A stretch of DNA of 64,000 nt from NCBI RefSeq assembly GCF_000512585.2, contig NC_089244.1, positions 2,133,186-2,197,185 on the forward strand, in the 5' to 3' direction. Shown here piece after piece: positions 37,187-49,837 of this stretch. This DNA comes from Kwoniella bestiolae CBS 10118. Taxonomy: Eukaryota; Basidiomycota; Tremellomycetes; Tremellales; Cryptococcaceae. The notes beneath the pieces were generated by a model that saw only the letters and a list, made by a program, of their open reading frames with translations, made no database searches and was not told the DNA's origin. The position numbers and the translations under genes were made by a program. Position 1 is the stretch's first letter, and the number at the start of each line of letters is the position of its first letter.

Positions 37187-40100
37187 CTAGAACAGGTTGC
37201 TTGGTCCCGAGGTGGCCGATTCGAAGATACCCAGGATTTGAGCAATTCTTTCTTCATCCAGAGCACCGGGTTGATCTTCAAACAAAAGAGGATCTGTGAT
37301 AGTATCGATGAGCGCAGCAAGAGGTGTACGCAGATTATAAAACGTACCCTCGGAAAGATTGAACGATGTGTTCTGTCCTATGGCTTGAAGATCATCGCTA
37401 TCCGTTTGCAAGGTGAGCGACTGCTGCGATGGTGGTAGCTGCGTTGTCACAGCTGGCGAGGTAGTGATGGCTTGCTGTAAGTCATCTAGCAGTGCTAAAT
37501 CGACCTGATGGGTAAAAGGGGTACGGGACGACTCCAAATTGTCGACTAGAGATTTGACCTGGGAGGCAAGCCATCCACGATCCCTGGGAGGTTCCCCCTC
37601 CGACGGCTTGGCCCAAGCTTGAATGATCTTATTTGCCAGCCTCAAACGTTCCAGCCGGTTTGGGTTACCAGTTGAGATGTAGTCATGAAACTGTAGAACA
37701 AAACATATCACTGGAAGAGTCTTTTCAATCAGTCCAGTGCGCGGTGTCGGATTATGTTGTGCGATTGACTCACCTAGTGCGTGTATGACGATGTGCCATA
37801 CATCGAGGTAAAACATACCGTTCTTCGAAATCCATTCAATAGCTTCGCCTGATCGATGTAAAAGTCGAGACCATTGGGAGGCGCCGGGACGAAAATTAAT
37901 GTGAGGTGGAATTGGGCGAGTATTCGTCAGGAAAGCGTGCACAAAAATGCCCTGCGAAAAAGATCAATGGCATGTGAGGGATGAAGCCCGAATACACTGC
38001 GCGTTCGACGAGGGTAACGCAGCTGTGATGAACACGCACCTCGACACATGTGAACAGGACCTTGATCATGTTCGTGTTTCCACTATCGAAAATCTCGAAT
38101 GAAGGCGCTTCGTCATCGCTCGGCAGAGTCATTTCCCACTCTGTTAAGTCCCTGTCCAGCTGATAAAGAACAATATCGGAGGTGCTGCCCAGGCCACTGG
38201 GACTGCAGACCGCTTTCACTGTAAGGGGTCATCAGCAGACTATCCCGGTGCGTTATGCATGACGAAACAAGGACTCACTGATACGCCGCAGAATTAGACT
38301 CAACCGCCAGATATGAACGTGAGTCTCAAAGCAAGGCTCCAATTCTTCGGTTTCATGTTCTCGTACGTGATCCGGAAATGCAAAAGGAGGGCCTGCATCG
38401 CAGTCTGATGGATCGATGGCTGAAGGTAATCCGGTACTTACTGCATGCCTAGAACAGAGCCTCAGAATCAATCATGACTCGTCAGAATCTCATCAAGGGC
38501 TCACCAGGCATCCATTATCTGACAGGCTGCCCAGACTCTCTTCCTCCTGTTCCTTTGTCCAAGAGGTACTGCGTCACTCGGCAATTCTCGATGAAGACCC
38601 TGAAAAGCATCAGCCCAAAGCACAATCCCGACTATCATGCTCACTTACAATCTCTTGAGCCATGCGGATAGTAGTACCTGTATTGATCCAATTCTCGTAT
38701 TTTGAGGAGGGAAGTAGGTCGGCGCTCATAGCCAGTACAGACAGTGTCTGTAAGTTGCCCAGAGAGCTGGCACGGAGACAAGTTGACGCTTTGGGATCCT
38801 CAAGCTGCGAGCTAATAGTCACTCTCAGGGATTGCCTTATATCCTTTGGCACCGCACGCCACTGCGCTGGCACTGCACAAATGATCAGTCTGAGAATGCG
38901 TGGTAAAGGTGTAGGCGGCGTCGAGTCCAAGTTTGGCTTCCTGATCCAAGCAAACAAGCTGGCAGTTTCCGAGATAGAAATCACAGGATGGACTGGGACA
39001 ATCCTCATACGGTAGAGAGCAACCACTGGGACACAGGGTCAGCGAGTCTGGTATCCTTACCAGGACACACAGAATGGCTTACAGGACTCAAGGACGGACT
39101 CGGAAAGGAAATGCGATGCGACCCTCTCCTCGGTGGAGGAACGCCTGGCTCTCAGGCTAGCTGATCGGTCTCCTGAGTTTCCAGTCGTGCGAGAGATAGT
39201 CTCCCCTTCGTCAGGTGCTATCAGCACTGAATGTTGGCCTGATTGGACAGAAGTGAAGTGTATCCGATCAGGACCCCCTTTCTCCAAGGATCCAGGCCGA
39301 GTCCCAGAGTGGAAGTGAAGGGAGCCTGGAGGCAACATGCTCGGCTGAAGGGTGACTGAGGCGAGAATGGAGGGTATCGACGTTGTTCCTTGAAAGAGAA
39401 TTTTGTCAGACGAGCTCATTAGGGAAAGGACGGAAGAATGATAATCAAAAAAAAAGGACGAAAGGCGATCAAGGCAGATACTTACCGAAATACCTTGGCT
39501 CCAGACCCTGCCCACTGACAAGTGTCCGATGATCCCCCGAACTGGGCACCATGTGCGGGCTTTGATCGTCATCCGAATCATGACTAGAACAACTTTTCAG
39601 TTTGCGTTGGGATGTATCGGTCCTTGATCTCTTGCGGCTGGTAGCCGCGTTGGCAAGAGGATGACTCGAAAGCTTTGTGATGTTAGTACCGCCGAACCGC
39701 AAGGCTATCGGACTGTTACTTACATCTGATGTTTTACCTCTCGCTTTGCCGTTCTCGCAACTCAGGCCGTGAATCTCACAGTGCTCGCAATTTCCCTCAG
39801 GCTCTCGCCCGTTGGGATACTGGCAGCTATGATGGCTTGAAGTTAATTATACATCCAGAGAGGAATTATGGAAAGCTACAATGACGCATGAAAGTCATGG
39901 TGGCGATAGGTAATGGAGCGCTTTCAGATGTTGACGAGATAAACGGACTTCCACGGGACTCACCGGATCTTCCTGGTTCTACACTCACTGCAAGCTGTTC
40001 TTGTGCGTATTCTTTTGATCCTACGGTTCCCTTCTGACGGTTCTATATCGTCACTCGTGCTAGATGCAGGTGGTCGGAAGCCGTTATCATGATCTTTCTT

Positions 40101-40205
40101 CGAGTTCGAAACAGGGGCACCTCCTGAGGCAGATGCAACCGATATGGTCCACGTGGGGACTGGGACATCGTCGTGGTCCAAGTTGAAAGCCTGTAGCCAT
40201 GACAT
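37187..40205 (-). CDS. Zn2Cys6 fungal transcription factor
   Basis: A multi-exon gene starting MSWLQAFNLDHDD at 40205. The zinc cluster reads C-x2-C-x6-C in ACSECRTRKIRC, then NCEHCEIHGLSC. An intron falls exactly between KIR and the third cysteine. A basic Ser-rich linker (TSRKRSRTDTSQRKLKS) follows. The fungal middle homology region shows as VPAQWRAVPKDIRQSL, LSVLAMSADLLPSSKYENWI and GMFYLDVWHIVIHALG. The C-terminus is Gln/Thr/Asp-rich and ends GIFESATSGPSNLF, a likely activation domain. It is placed between the dioxygenase (convergent) and the SDR reductase (tandem). Targets are unknown. Confidence 0.8.
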
Positions 40206-40576
40206 ATCAATGAATCGATGCTGTTTAAAAGGGGAAATCAGGATGGAACATGGAAATCAGGTTGCAGAGTACACTTGATTTGGTTCAAGGTGGTAAGGGC
40301 GTTCATATCACGAATACCAGATCGTATACCTTGATCAAGCATAACAGAACCCTTTTCCCCAATTGGGCAACCCAGCTGGAGTTGGTCACCTGACAACCTC
40401 ACCCGAACGAGTGGTGATGCGACGACATACAGCCCAGAGCTTTGTTTTTTGCCAAGAGATAGCGTCTCAGGTAACTGCTGTCCAGCTCTGTCGGCTTCCC
40501 CCGATACGCCAAGGGACGCCCTTTTGCAGGACAGACAAGCACGGGAGATCATACAGTAGGAAGTGGACAGGTTGAT
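40206..40576. other. Promoter interval of the zinc-cluster gene
   Basis: Between two tandem minus-strand genes. No distinct motif or gene seen. Confidence 0.45.
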
Positions 40577-42259
40577 TCAGATAGCAAATCGCTGACGTAG
40601 ACTGATGGTAGTATCCTTTGCACACTCATGAAAAGTCCTGTACTTCATCCCTAAAACTCTCTGCGCTTTGCTGCCGTCTAACAGATTCGTTGAGGCGTGT
40701 ACCTTTTCGCAGTATTCAGGGCTGGGATTCGCTCGGGGAACTCCTTTGATTTCGGGGAACTCTTTAGACAAAACCTAAATCAAACCGTCAAGGAACATAT
40801 TGATAAGGACGTGGGGACATGATTGGAAGGGCAGAACATACCAAACATAAATCATTTCCGCTGTACGGACCACCGCTGATGACGAACCGGTTACCACCGG
40901 CTTCCTCGATCATCATTGCTTTAACATGGGCGAAGGCGACTGTATAAGCCGAAGGCCTTTGGATCAATTGGGTTCGTGACTCATGACCTGGGCCTTTGAC
41001 TCACCATCTCGAACATCTATGAAATTGGGCCCAGCATCCGGAAGATCCTTATCAGACATATGACCAGTCATGTAAGGCAAGAATTTACCTGCAGTAAGAC
41101 GCTCAGCTATCCACGTTTGACATTGTACAACAGTTGGTCCACAAATACTTACGAGCCAAAGAATCATTCAGAGACTTGGGAGAGTTGCAAGGCTGAATGA
41201 TCGGACCATAGATCTAAGAAAGAGGAGTTGAGCTTCATTCTTCGCTGCCAATTACCCACCATGGGAGGATGGATCGTGACACCATCAAAATTACGGTTTT
41301 CCTCTTCGAAGAAATTCCAGTATGCCTTTTCCGCGAGAACTTTACTAGCTGATCAAATCGAATACGGCCTCAACATCGTGTCCTTTCCGCCGGGAGCAAG
41401 CTAGAACACACCTCGGTATTTTGCACCTCCGTCGGCGCTGATACCTTGCTCCTCACATTTGCGCACACAATCTTCGTTCCAGTCTTCCTCGTCGTATCTA
41501 GTATTCCCGAAGCATGAGCCTGGAATGCCAAAGTATCGAGAGATGTTACTCACCTCGCTGGACTTGGCTTCTGAGGGGATACTATAGTGCCGGTGGTGCT
41601 GAACAGGTCGAAATCAGTAACTGTCTGCGGATCGAGCCTGATAGCTCCAGCTTACCTGGTGCAAACAACACGCTTGAGGTGTGGGCTGTTCATAGTGTCG
41701 GCTGTGACACTGGGCAAAGGAGGGGACAAGCTGGCTTACTTGTACTTCTGTGCGCTTCTCAGAACACCCAGCGTACCATTTACTGCTGGCAAAATCAGAT
41801 CGTTTGGGTCTTTCGCTTCGAAGGTAACAGGGCTGAAACCATGACCGACATCAGTCGCCAGTGTCATTTGCGGTCCACAGTGTCCCACCTTGCTACATGT
41901 GCTACCCCATCTATATCTTTCACTGCTTCGTCAAAGGCGCCATCCTATATTATGCACTTCAGTTTGGGAAAGTACAAATCTTTGAACGAGCGCAGGAAAA
42001 CTCACTGCTGAGATGTCTTCCACGAGCACATATTCGAATTTACCTTTGGTGCCCTTGAAGAGGTTCTGTAGGTATTCGCCTTTGTCTTCAGAGCGAACAG
42101 TACCTCGAACGTCGTAACCATGATCCAAGAAGGCTTTGGCAACTTGTCTAAGACTATCATTTAGCTTTCGGTGACAAAGGGGACGGTACAGACTCACGCT
42201 CCGACAAAACCCGAAGCGCCTGTGACAAGAATCGAACCACCCGGTGCTATGGCGGGCAT
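40577..42259 (-). CDS. Extended SDR reductase (dihydroflavonol-4-reductase / Gre2-like)
   Basis: A gene of many small exons with ATG at 42259. The N-terminus MPAIAPGGSILVTGASGFVGA holds the TGxxGxxG NAD(P) motif. VRGTVRSEDKGEYL suggests NADPH preference through its arginines. Next come IDGVAHVASPVTF, VVCTSSTGTIV and the catalytic Y-x3-K in KYRASKVLAEKAYWNF, then HPPMIYGP and GPNFIDVRDVAFAHVKAM. The length is about 330-340 residues. Relatives reduce aldehydes, ketones or methylglyoxal; the substrate is unknown. It is divergent from sugar porter B across about 520 bp containing CGG-N5-CGG. Confidence 0.88.
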
Positions 42260-42777
42260 GGTGATGAGCTGAATGTATTCAAAGTGTTGAAGTGGCTATC
42301 GACATATGAGCCCCTAACTCTCAGACGTTGAACCTCTTATTTTATGCTGATCACACGCAGCGCGTTATGCGAATACATTGGACGAAAGAATGCCACAATC
42401 CGATAAACACATAACAGACTGGAAATTCCTGGCTATCTGTCGGTTCCTCATTGCCGAGAAACCGGTCCCTTCTCTCCTACTACCAGGGATGCCTTGTTAT
42501 CAGGCGATCAGTTCCCATCGGCGCGAACGGCGGTTTACGGTTCGGTATTCCGGGAAATCAATGTATCTCGGAACGCACGGAATTAAGACGCGTCTAATGA
42601 CAACCGTATCATTGGTGCTTGATATCGAAGATAACCAACTCGTAGGTGGTTGTCATAAGACTAATGCATCTTCTGCTATAAATTGCAGCCTAGATGTCTG
42701 TGGCAATCGGCAATCTCAAGAGCTCTAGAACTGCACTCGTCCAATATATCAGTACTATCGGAACTTGAACAGACACA
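42260..42777. promoter_or_regulatory. Divergent SDR / porter B promoter with CGG sites
   Basis: It contains CGGCGGTTTACGG at about 42528-42540 and CGG-N5-CGG (CGGTATTCCGG) at 42543-42553, like those upstream of porter A. No gene seen. Confidence 0.55.
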
Positions 42778-44903
42778 ATGGGATTCCTAGGACAGGATTG
42801 GAGCCAAGCAACGGGGTATCTAATTTTCTGTGTGGCGGTATTCTCCATGGGTGATTTCATCTTCGGCCTGTGAGTGTCGTTGCTGATTGCAGGAGAATCA
42901 GTGCTGACGTTCAATCTGTAGAGATGTTTCAGCATTCGGGGGTTTGCAAGCACTTCCGTCTTTCTTGAACGATTTCGGTGTGTATAATGAGGCCACCAAA
43001 AAGATGGCTTTACCAACTTTGCGAAAGTCTTTGATGAATTCGAGTACGTTGTGCGGAGTCGTCAAGGCCGAGGAAAGGATGCTGATATTGATTAAAGTCG
43101 TCTATATTGGTCGTATCACCGGGGTCATCGCTTTCGAGCCAGTTACGGAGAAGTGGGGCTTCCGGACTCTGTTCATTGCCATTTGCATCGTTCAACTTCT
43201 CTCGGTCATTTGTAAGCTCAATATGTCAATAGTCGAGACTTAGCTAATAAACCTTCATCTAGTGCAACTGGCGGCGAAAGAGTGGATTCAATTGTAAGTT
43301 GGGCTGGTATGCGGCGTTTCTGTGCCCGCTGACCACGTCGAGATAGCACGATCGGAAGGGTTTTCGGTTATGTCACCATCGGGACCATCGAGGCTGCTAT
43401 CCCTATGTACTGTGCCGAGAGTAAGTCGTTGGTACTTCCGAGTCACCCCAGAGGGTCGCGGCTCATAGTCTCACCAGTCGCACCAGCCCACCTGCGTGGA
43501 TTCCTATCTGGAACCTTCGTGCCCATCCAAACGTCAGCGTCCATCATGGGCTCTGGGGTCGTCCGAGCCATGGCCACTGAAACACAGACACGAGGTTGGC
43601 TCATCCCAATCTCCATCCAGCTCATCCCGGCTGTGATAGGTCTAGCCGGGGTGGCCTTCACTGTGGAATCGCCCAGATGGCTGATTTCCAAAGGCAGACA
43701 TGAAGAGGCAGTCAATGTGCTGTCGAAGCTTCGGACTAAAGAAGACGTCGCTAACGGCTTGCCCGAGGCGGAAGTCCAAGCGTTGGTACACGCTGTGGAA
43801 GTCGATCGAACGATTGGAAGCGGGACCTGGCTCGAGCTCTTCAGTGGTCCAGTCTGGCGACGAACTTTGGTAAGTTGGTCACTCAAAGCTGCGCCGAATA
43901 TCAATTCTGACCCATCAACGCAGTACGCGGCCATCATATTTTTCGCCAACGAAGCCGGTGGAAATCAGTTTTGGAATTCATACGGTCCCTCTTTCATGGT
44001 GGACGCTGGACTGGGAGCGAAATCATTCACCTACTCGATCATCGTGTCTCTTGCTGGGGCGATAGGCGGTCTCATTGGTATTCTCTCCAGTGACACGATT
44101 GGTCGTAGACCGCCTGCCATATTCGGATCCGCTCTATTGGTCGTGTGGGACTGCTTGATCGCTGGTCTCGGTTCACGACCAGATATCACCTCCAATGCGA
44201 TTGCCCAGAATGTCGTCGTGGCCAGCTTTGTCCTGCTCATCTGGTCCACAAAGATTGCATACGCCTCGGTAGGATGTAAGTTGACTTCGTTTTGCGGTCG
44301 AACATGATAGCTAAGACTGTGAACCAGTCATCGTGTGTTCCGAGATGGGTGGTATTCGAATGCGAAAGAAGAGTAAGTGCGATTTAACTTAGAGTCGCAT
44401 GGGCTGATAAGTGCCCGACAGTTATGATGGTCGGTACCGCCAATGATGTGATTTGGTCCTTCGTCGTTGCTTTTTCAACACCCTATGTAATGCAAAAGAT
44501 CGGAGCGAACGTGGGCTATGTGTTCGCCGCTATCGCTTTCATCGGCCTGGTCTTTGCGATCTTCTTTCTGCCAGAACTCAAGGGTAGAAGTTTGGAAGAA
44601 ATGGATGAGTTGTTCGATGTGAGTGATGGGCACTTGGCGCATCAGGCCAATGCTGATTGATCCTTCTTACTTTTCTAGAACCCGCGATTCAAATGGGGCT
44701 GGCAATACCCCAAAGTCCAGACCACGGGAGCAGGCGCTGCAGTTGCTCAAGTCGAAAATGCCAACCGGGCGCATCATTTGGAGAACGATGATTCAAAGCT
44801 TGACAACGAGAAGAGGGAGGCGAATATCCGGGTTCAGGAAGCGACCTGGGGCAATGAAGATATGAGGAGTCCAACCACCACAAAGATCCATCATTTGGGG
44901 TGA
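42778..44903 (+). CDS. MFS sugar porter, paralogue B
   Basis: The first exon begins MGFLGQDWSQATGY. Twelve membrane helices are spread over about nine exons. Signatures include MYCAEVAPAHLRGFLSGT, VESPRWLISKGRHEEAVNVL, DTIGRRPPAIFG and LPELKGRSLEEMDELF. The tail NPRFKWGWQYPKVQTTGAGA is shared with paralogue A at 30109. The intron between MRKK and MMVGTANDV is at the homologous position in both, so they descend from one duplication. Transport of a sugar by proton symport is inferred from the family. It converges with a Zn2Cys6 regulator on the right. Confidence 0.88.
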
Positions 44904-45389
44904 GGGATGAGGCAACGTGATAGATAATTCGAGAAGTGTCCGCTCTGATATTCCAGGGCACAGGGGTGGGAGAGTTGCTATCTTTGAAGTTTGAGAAGTT
45001 TTGTATCTTGTTCCTTCAGCTATTTCGCCGTCAGTTTTTGTAGGATGGTATCTCATTCCTTTCAGTCAAAGTTGTCGTGATGAATCAGTTAATAGTTGCT
45101 ATTGCCACACTGTACACAGGCGGCACACTGTTACGGTCACACATAAGCAGCTGTGTAAAGACGCTGACCAAATGGCACAACATTCACTCCACTGGATCCG
45201 GCTTGAATTTGCTTATACTTATATTAGCAGCGAACGAACGAACGAGATATGTCATACCGTGACACACAAGCAAGTTGCGCGGTCCAGCACATTCATGTTG
45301 TGAACCGTCCGAGACACCGTTGATTGGCATACATTGATCGCTATCGTGTAAAGGAGGTCAACTGGTGAAGGGCACATAACAGTACGCGA
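44904..45389. other. Convergent intergenic interval
   Basis: Between porter B and the next regulator, tail to tail. It contains a repeated GAACGAACGA tract near 45230. No gene seen. Confidence 0.5.
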
Positions 45390-48080
45390 CTATCGAAGCC
45401 ATTGTGTCATGATCTGAAAGTCAGCATGATCCCTCTACGAGATGCACTCACAGGATCCCAATCCACATCTGACAGTTCGGCGAGATTAGTACCGTACAGT
45501 TCCTGAGGCAACAGCGCGTTGGGTGGGTTTGGTGAATTCACCGGATGATCTCCATTCGGCAGTCCGTTGGATTCACTCAGGAGGTTTGCAACCTGCATGA
45601 ACGAGCTGAGCCAGTCATTGTCGACCTGGGATACTTGTGTGGGATCCTGGAAACCCTGTATCAGATTCAGATCGACATCGGAAGGTAGAGCTTGATCGGT
45701 GTGATGTGCTAAGCTTTGCAAAAAGTCTGCTTGTAGCGCCGCAGTCGTCTCCGTATTCTCGCTGAACCGTTTGAACATGTCAGACGTCTGTGCAATGAGT
45801 GAAAATGCTTCGGAGCGTTCGTTGTCATTGAAGGTAGCGCTGTTGAGGAGCTGAAAGAGTTTCAAGCGCTTCAGATATGGGAAGCTACAGATGCTAGACT
45901 CACGGCTCGCAAAAAACATGCAGCGTCTATGACGTGTCAGCGAATTTTGCCATCCCAATACTTGGGATATAGACATAACTCACATGCTACCATGATCGAG
46001 ACACTGTCTTGAGAATGATACAGTATATTCGCGTCAATGTCGTAAATTGTTTTCAATTGAAATAGACTCTGCCTTGCCAGGTCCAGACAGTATCTCTCCG
46101 CTTGTTGAACCTTCGGATCAAACAAGCCAGGACCAAATCCATTGAACGAATGCTGTAGATCTACCGCAAAGCTGTTCAACGTGAGGCGTATCTGCAACGA
46201 TGATTAGCACGATGATAGCAATGACTGACTGCACTTACATGAAGCTCGAAGAACGAGAGAAATGCCATGCAGATCGGGGGAGAGGAATGGCGTGAAGTCT
46301 CGTATTGCCAAAACGATCTCCATTCGTCGAGGTCATAGCTGAAAAGAATTAGATACATCCTCTTTAGTCGACGAGCGAAGAACCTACTTGATCGCTGCGC
46401 GGGTGATTAGCATCTTGGAATCGGGTAGTTGCACTCACTCAGCAGCTTCCGGGTTACATCTCCTTCCTTGGACCCCTTCTCATGTTTCCCTCGCGTTAAT
46501 TCATCTGTAGCCATGGACTAACGAAGATCAGCCAAAGGTGCAAAAATCTTGTACACTCACGGATATCAGGCGTAGCTCTGTGAATCCAGCTATCACTGCA
46601 TCACCATGTTCGCGCAAGGGATGATCGCTGAATTGACGGCTTTGCTGGATGATAGGATCACGACCTCGCAGCGTCCAATCTACTATAAGCCTAATTTATG
46701 TCGACGGCACTCACCTCTTCCCACTGTCGAAGCCATAGCTCGATCCATCATAAAGGTACTGGATCATAGATGAGCGAAGGAACAGATCGGATCAGGTATC
46801 ACTCACAGCATCCACGTTCGAGCGCAGTTCCTTCTCTCCCTCTGCTGCAGCTCTGTCGCACCTGGTTCATCCTCCATGGGGGTGTTGTCTAATCCAATCT
46901 CTGTCGCCGTCCGACAGACTAGCCCTACATATGTCCAAGCTCTTTTATCCTTGGCGGATTTCCAAAAGTATACCTGATCATCAGCATGCCCATCTGCCCT
47001 GCTCTTACTCACCATCATCCATCCCTGCACTGTCTCCACAGTTTTGCGACTTCCAAAGATTGCTTGTACCGAATATTCGGCTACCACTGTAGACAGCATG
47101 CTAGAGATTGAGGGGGCTATGAAACGGGCAGCGGAAGAAAGGATGGTGGTGAAACTGTGGTATGCTTCACGTTAACATGGTTACATAGAAGTCGGTGAAC
47201 TCACAGGAAGCTGCTTTTTGATCTGATATAGTCAAAAGTATGCAGATGAGAGTCGAAGAGTAGAATGATGGGATTCAACGCTTGAAAGAAGCTATGGGAT
47301 TAGCAGAAGCTGGCGATGTCTGTCACTCACAAGTCGAACAGTTTCCGAGCCATTTCCAACGAGATTATGCCCCGTGACACTATGTCACCCTTCTTTCTAT
47401 CCATCGACGATCCCTTGGTCGCCGCTCTTTCCTGGCTACCAGATGAAGTGGGGTTGAGCAGAGTCTTGAGAGAGAGTGGTCGGGAAGATCCAGAGATCAG
47501 TTGGAGGGGATGAGCAGCTGATTGCGATGTTTGTGTGTTCGGGCTAGACATGTCTGCATCCTCATCCTCATCGCTATCTGTGTCCATCGAAGTGATGTGC
47601 AACGGATGGGTAGCGGTAGACGTGACGTGTGATCCATCCTGTCCTGATTCCTGTATAGCAGGTTCTATTGTTACGCCCCGAGTCCTAGATAATCAGCCTT
47701 GTTACAGATATCTGAACTCACCTTTTGCGACCCCTCTTATGACCCTCGAACACACATTGACTCCTACAAGCTTTGCATCTGTCACACTGTCCCGAAGCAG
47801 GATCCGAAATGACACATTTGGCCTTGCATTGTCGACACAGTGTACATGCAACGAAAGGCGGAGGTTTGAGATTTTGTTTGCCGTTTGTGGTTGACGATGC
47901 AGCTGATGATCCCCCATCTTGAATTCTACTTTCCAAGGATTGCAATATACGCAATGCTTTGAACTCCTTGGCATTGGCCAATTCCTGTTTGTAAATTTCT
48001 AGTGAATCTGGCATAGAAGACTTCTGGCGCTGTGCAGTAGATCCGATAGCTAGCTGGGAGGTATTTGAGTGGACTGACAT
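45390..48080 (-). CDS. Zn2Cys6 fungal transcription factor
   Basis: A multi-exon gene with ATG at 48080 and last exon 45390-45413 (IMTQWLR). The zinc cluster is unusual in position, after about 80 residues, and in content: CTLCRQCKAKC then CDRCKACRSQC, with an extra cysteine inside each half. An N-terminal helix (YKQELANAKEFKALRILQSL) precedes it, and the basic tail GHKRGRKR follows. The middle homology region is present (TYVGLVCRTATEIGLDN, ERRNCARTWML). The acidic C-terminus includes LAELSDVDWDP. It is probably a regulator of the neighbouring porter B or of the rightward catabolic genes; direction and targets are inferred from location only. Confidence 0.82.
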
Positions 48081-48245
48081 GATGACAATTGATGATTCAT
48101 ATGTGAACAGGGTGTGATTGGTGAATGACAGGCTAAAAACAAACCAGCACGTATCACACGGGACTCATGGGTCAGCATTATGCCGTGATGCGCACAATAG
48201 TGTTAAAACAATGTCATGCATATATATGTATCACCTGACCACCTC

Positions 48246-49447
48246 CTATTTACATTCCGGTACAAGATTTGGCCCAGTACCGGTTAACAAGTATTCCCTT
48301 AGGTTGGTCAACGCGACCACCTCCATCTTCCTCCTAGCATCTTGGTTCTCTGTTCCCACATGAGGTAGCAATGTGACGTGAGGCATGTCTCTCAATCTCT
48401 GATCAACTTGGGGTTCTTTAACGAAAACATCAAGACCAACAGAGCCGAGCTGGAACGTATATCAGCTTCGATCGCTCGTGCGGGACACTTCCTTTCACAC
48501 TCACATGGCCGTCCTGGAGAGCCTTGATCATTGCCTCTTCGTCGATGACAGGCCCTCTAGCAGTGTTGACGATTATACTACCCTTCTTCATTGCTTTGAT
48601 CTCCTTTTCACCCACAAATCCCCTGGTGTTCTTGTTCAGAGGCATACTGACCATCAGGACGTCAAGCTGCCCCAGAAAGTTGTACAGATCGGCGACATAT
48701 CTAACACTTGAGGGCGCGAGGGCGTTGGGACGTCGGTTGTGGTACACGATCTCGCAACCGAAAGGCTGAATGTAGCTGACCATCTTCAATCCAATCCCAC
48801 CCATCCCTAAAATACCAACAGTCTTTCCGCTCAGATCCCTAGCACTCTCCTCTACACCTTTGGGATTAAACCCTCCCGATCTAAGATTCGCTTCGCACCA
48901 GCTGAACCTACGCATCGTTGCAATGAGTAAGAAGACGGCGGTCGTAGCGGTAGCCTCATCGACCGCTCCAGGGGTATTGGACACTCCGATACCTGGTTGA
49001 TGGTTAACGAGAGGCAATTGCCAGAGAAAATTCGTCTTGCTCACCTCTTGCCTTGGCTGCATGGACTGCTACAGAATCATACCCTGCTCCTTTGTGGGCG
49101 AACCACTTGCATGACTCGGGTAAAGCGTTGAAGAATGCTTCATTAGGACCACCTGTGCGCTTGTCTGACAGGTGGTCGTGATATATTCCAACAACGTTGC
49201 TGTATCGCCCACCAGAGGCAAAGTCCGTGACCAGTTCATCCCTAGATTGCGATTCCATCGACTGGTGCATGTCAACGCACGCGGGATACACTGTAAGAAT
49301 TGCGAAATGCTCACGATGACATCCGCAATCCCACTCAGAAGCTGCTCCGCGTCCTTCTGAGCCCAGTACAGCTCACCTAACGCAGATCAGTCTTTGCATG
49401 AATTATATAGTACTGCACTCACCCATCACAAGTATCTGAGGCGCCAT
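48246..49447 (-). CDS. D-isomer-specific 2-hydroxyacid dehydrogenase
   Basis: Several exons: a short first one (MAPQILVMG at 49447), then ELYWAQKDAEQLL, FAHKGAGYDSV, and the long central exon. The NAD-binding loop is VGILGMGGIGLKMV. Catalytic residues are the Arg in NTARGPVIDEEAM, the Glu in DVFVKEPQVD and the His in LLPHVGT. This is the glyoxylate/hydroxypyruvate reductase branch, about 340 residues, ending LVPECK. It reduces 2-keto acids to D-2-hydroxyacids or the reverse. It lies between a zinc-cluster regulator and the DUF1479 gene, divergent from the latter. Confidence 0.9.
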
Positions 49448-49837
49448 GCCGAGGTTTTGACACACCGTTTACGAGCAGAATGCTTGCGAGGGGATTGCAA
49501 TCTACGACCCAACACTTAACAAGATCAATATACACTGGGACTTGATGCTTTCAAAGCCAGCTATAATGAAGAAACTGAGCCGGGATCCTTAGAGCCGATA
49601 TCCTGATACGCCAAACATCCGGGTTCTTGCAAGCCACATGGCTGGTGACCTGGCGGCGAATTCTGGTCACCCGGTTAATGTATGGTCACTTTCCGGCGAC
49701 TTGTAACTCTGTAAATCCTGGGGACTCCGTAGCCAAGACGTGTGACTAGGTTTCCGAAACTTCGAGGGTATATATATTTTGAGCAGAAACATATATGCGT
49801 ATCACAATTCCTAAGCTCAATAGACCACAAGCACACC
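49448..49837. promoter_or_regulatory. Divergent promoter hydroxyacid dehydrogenase / DUF1479
   Basis: About 390 bp. Repeated GGTCACCCGG/GGTGACCTGG-like words near 49645-49675 and a TATA-like GTATATATATTTT at 49769 precede the plus-strand start. Confidence 0.45.
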
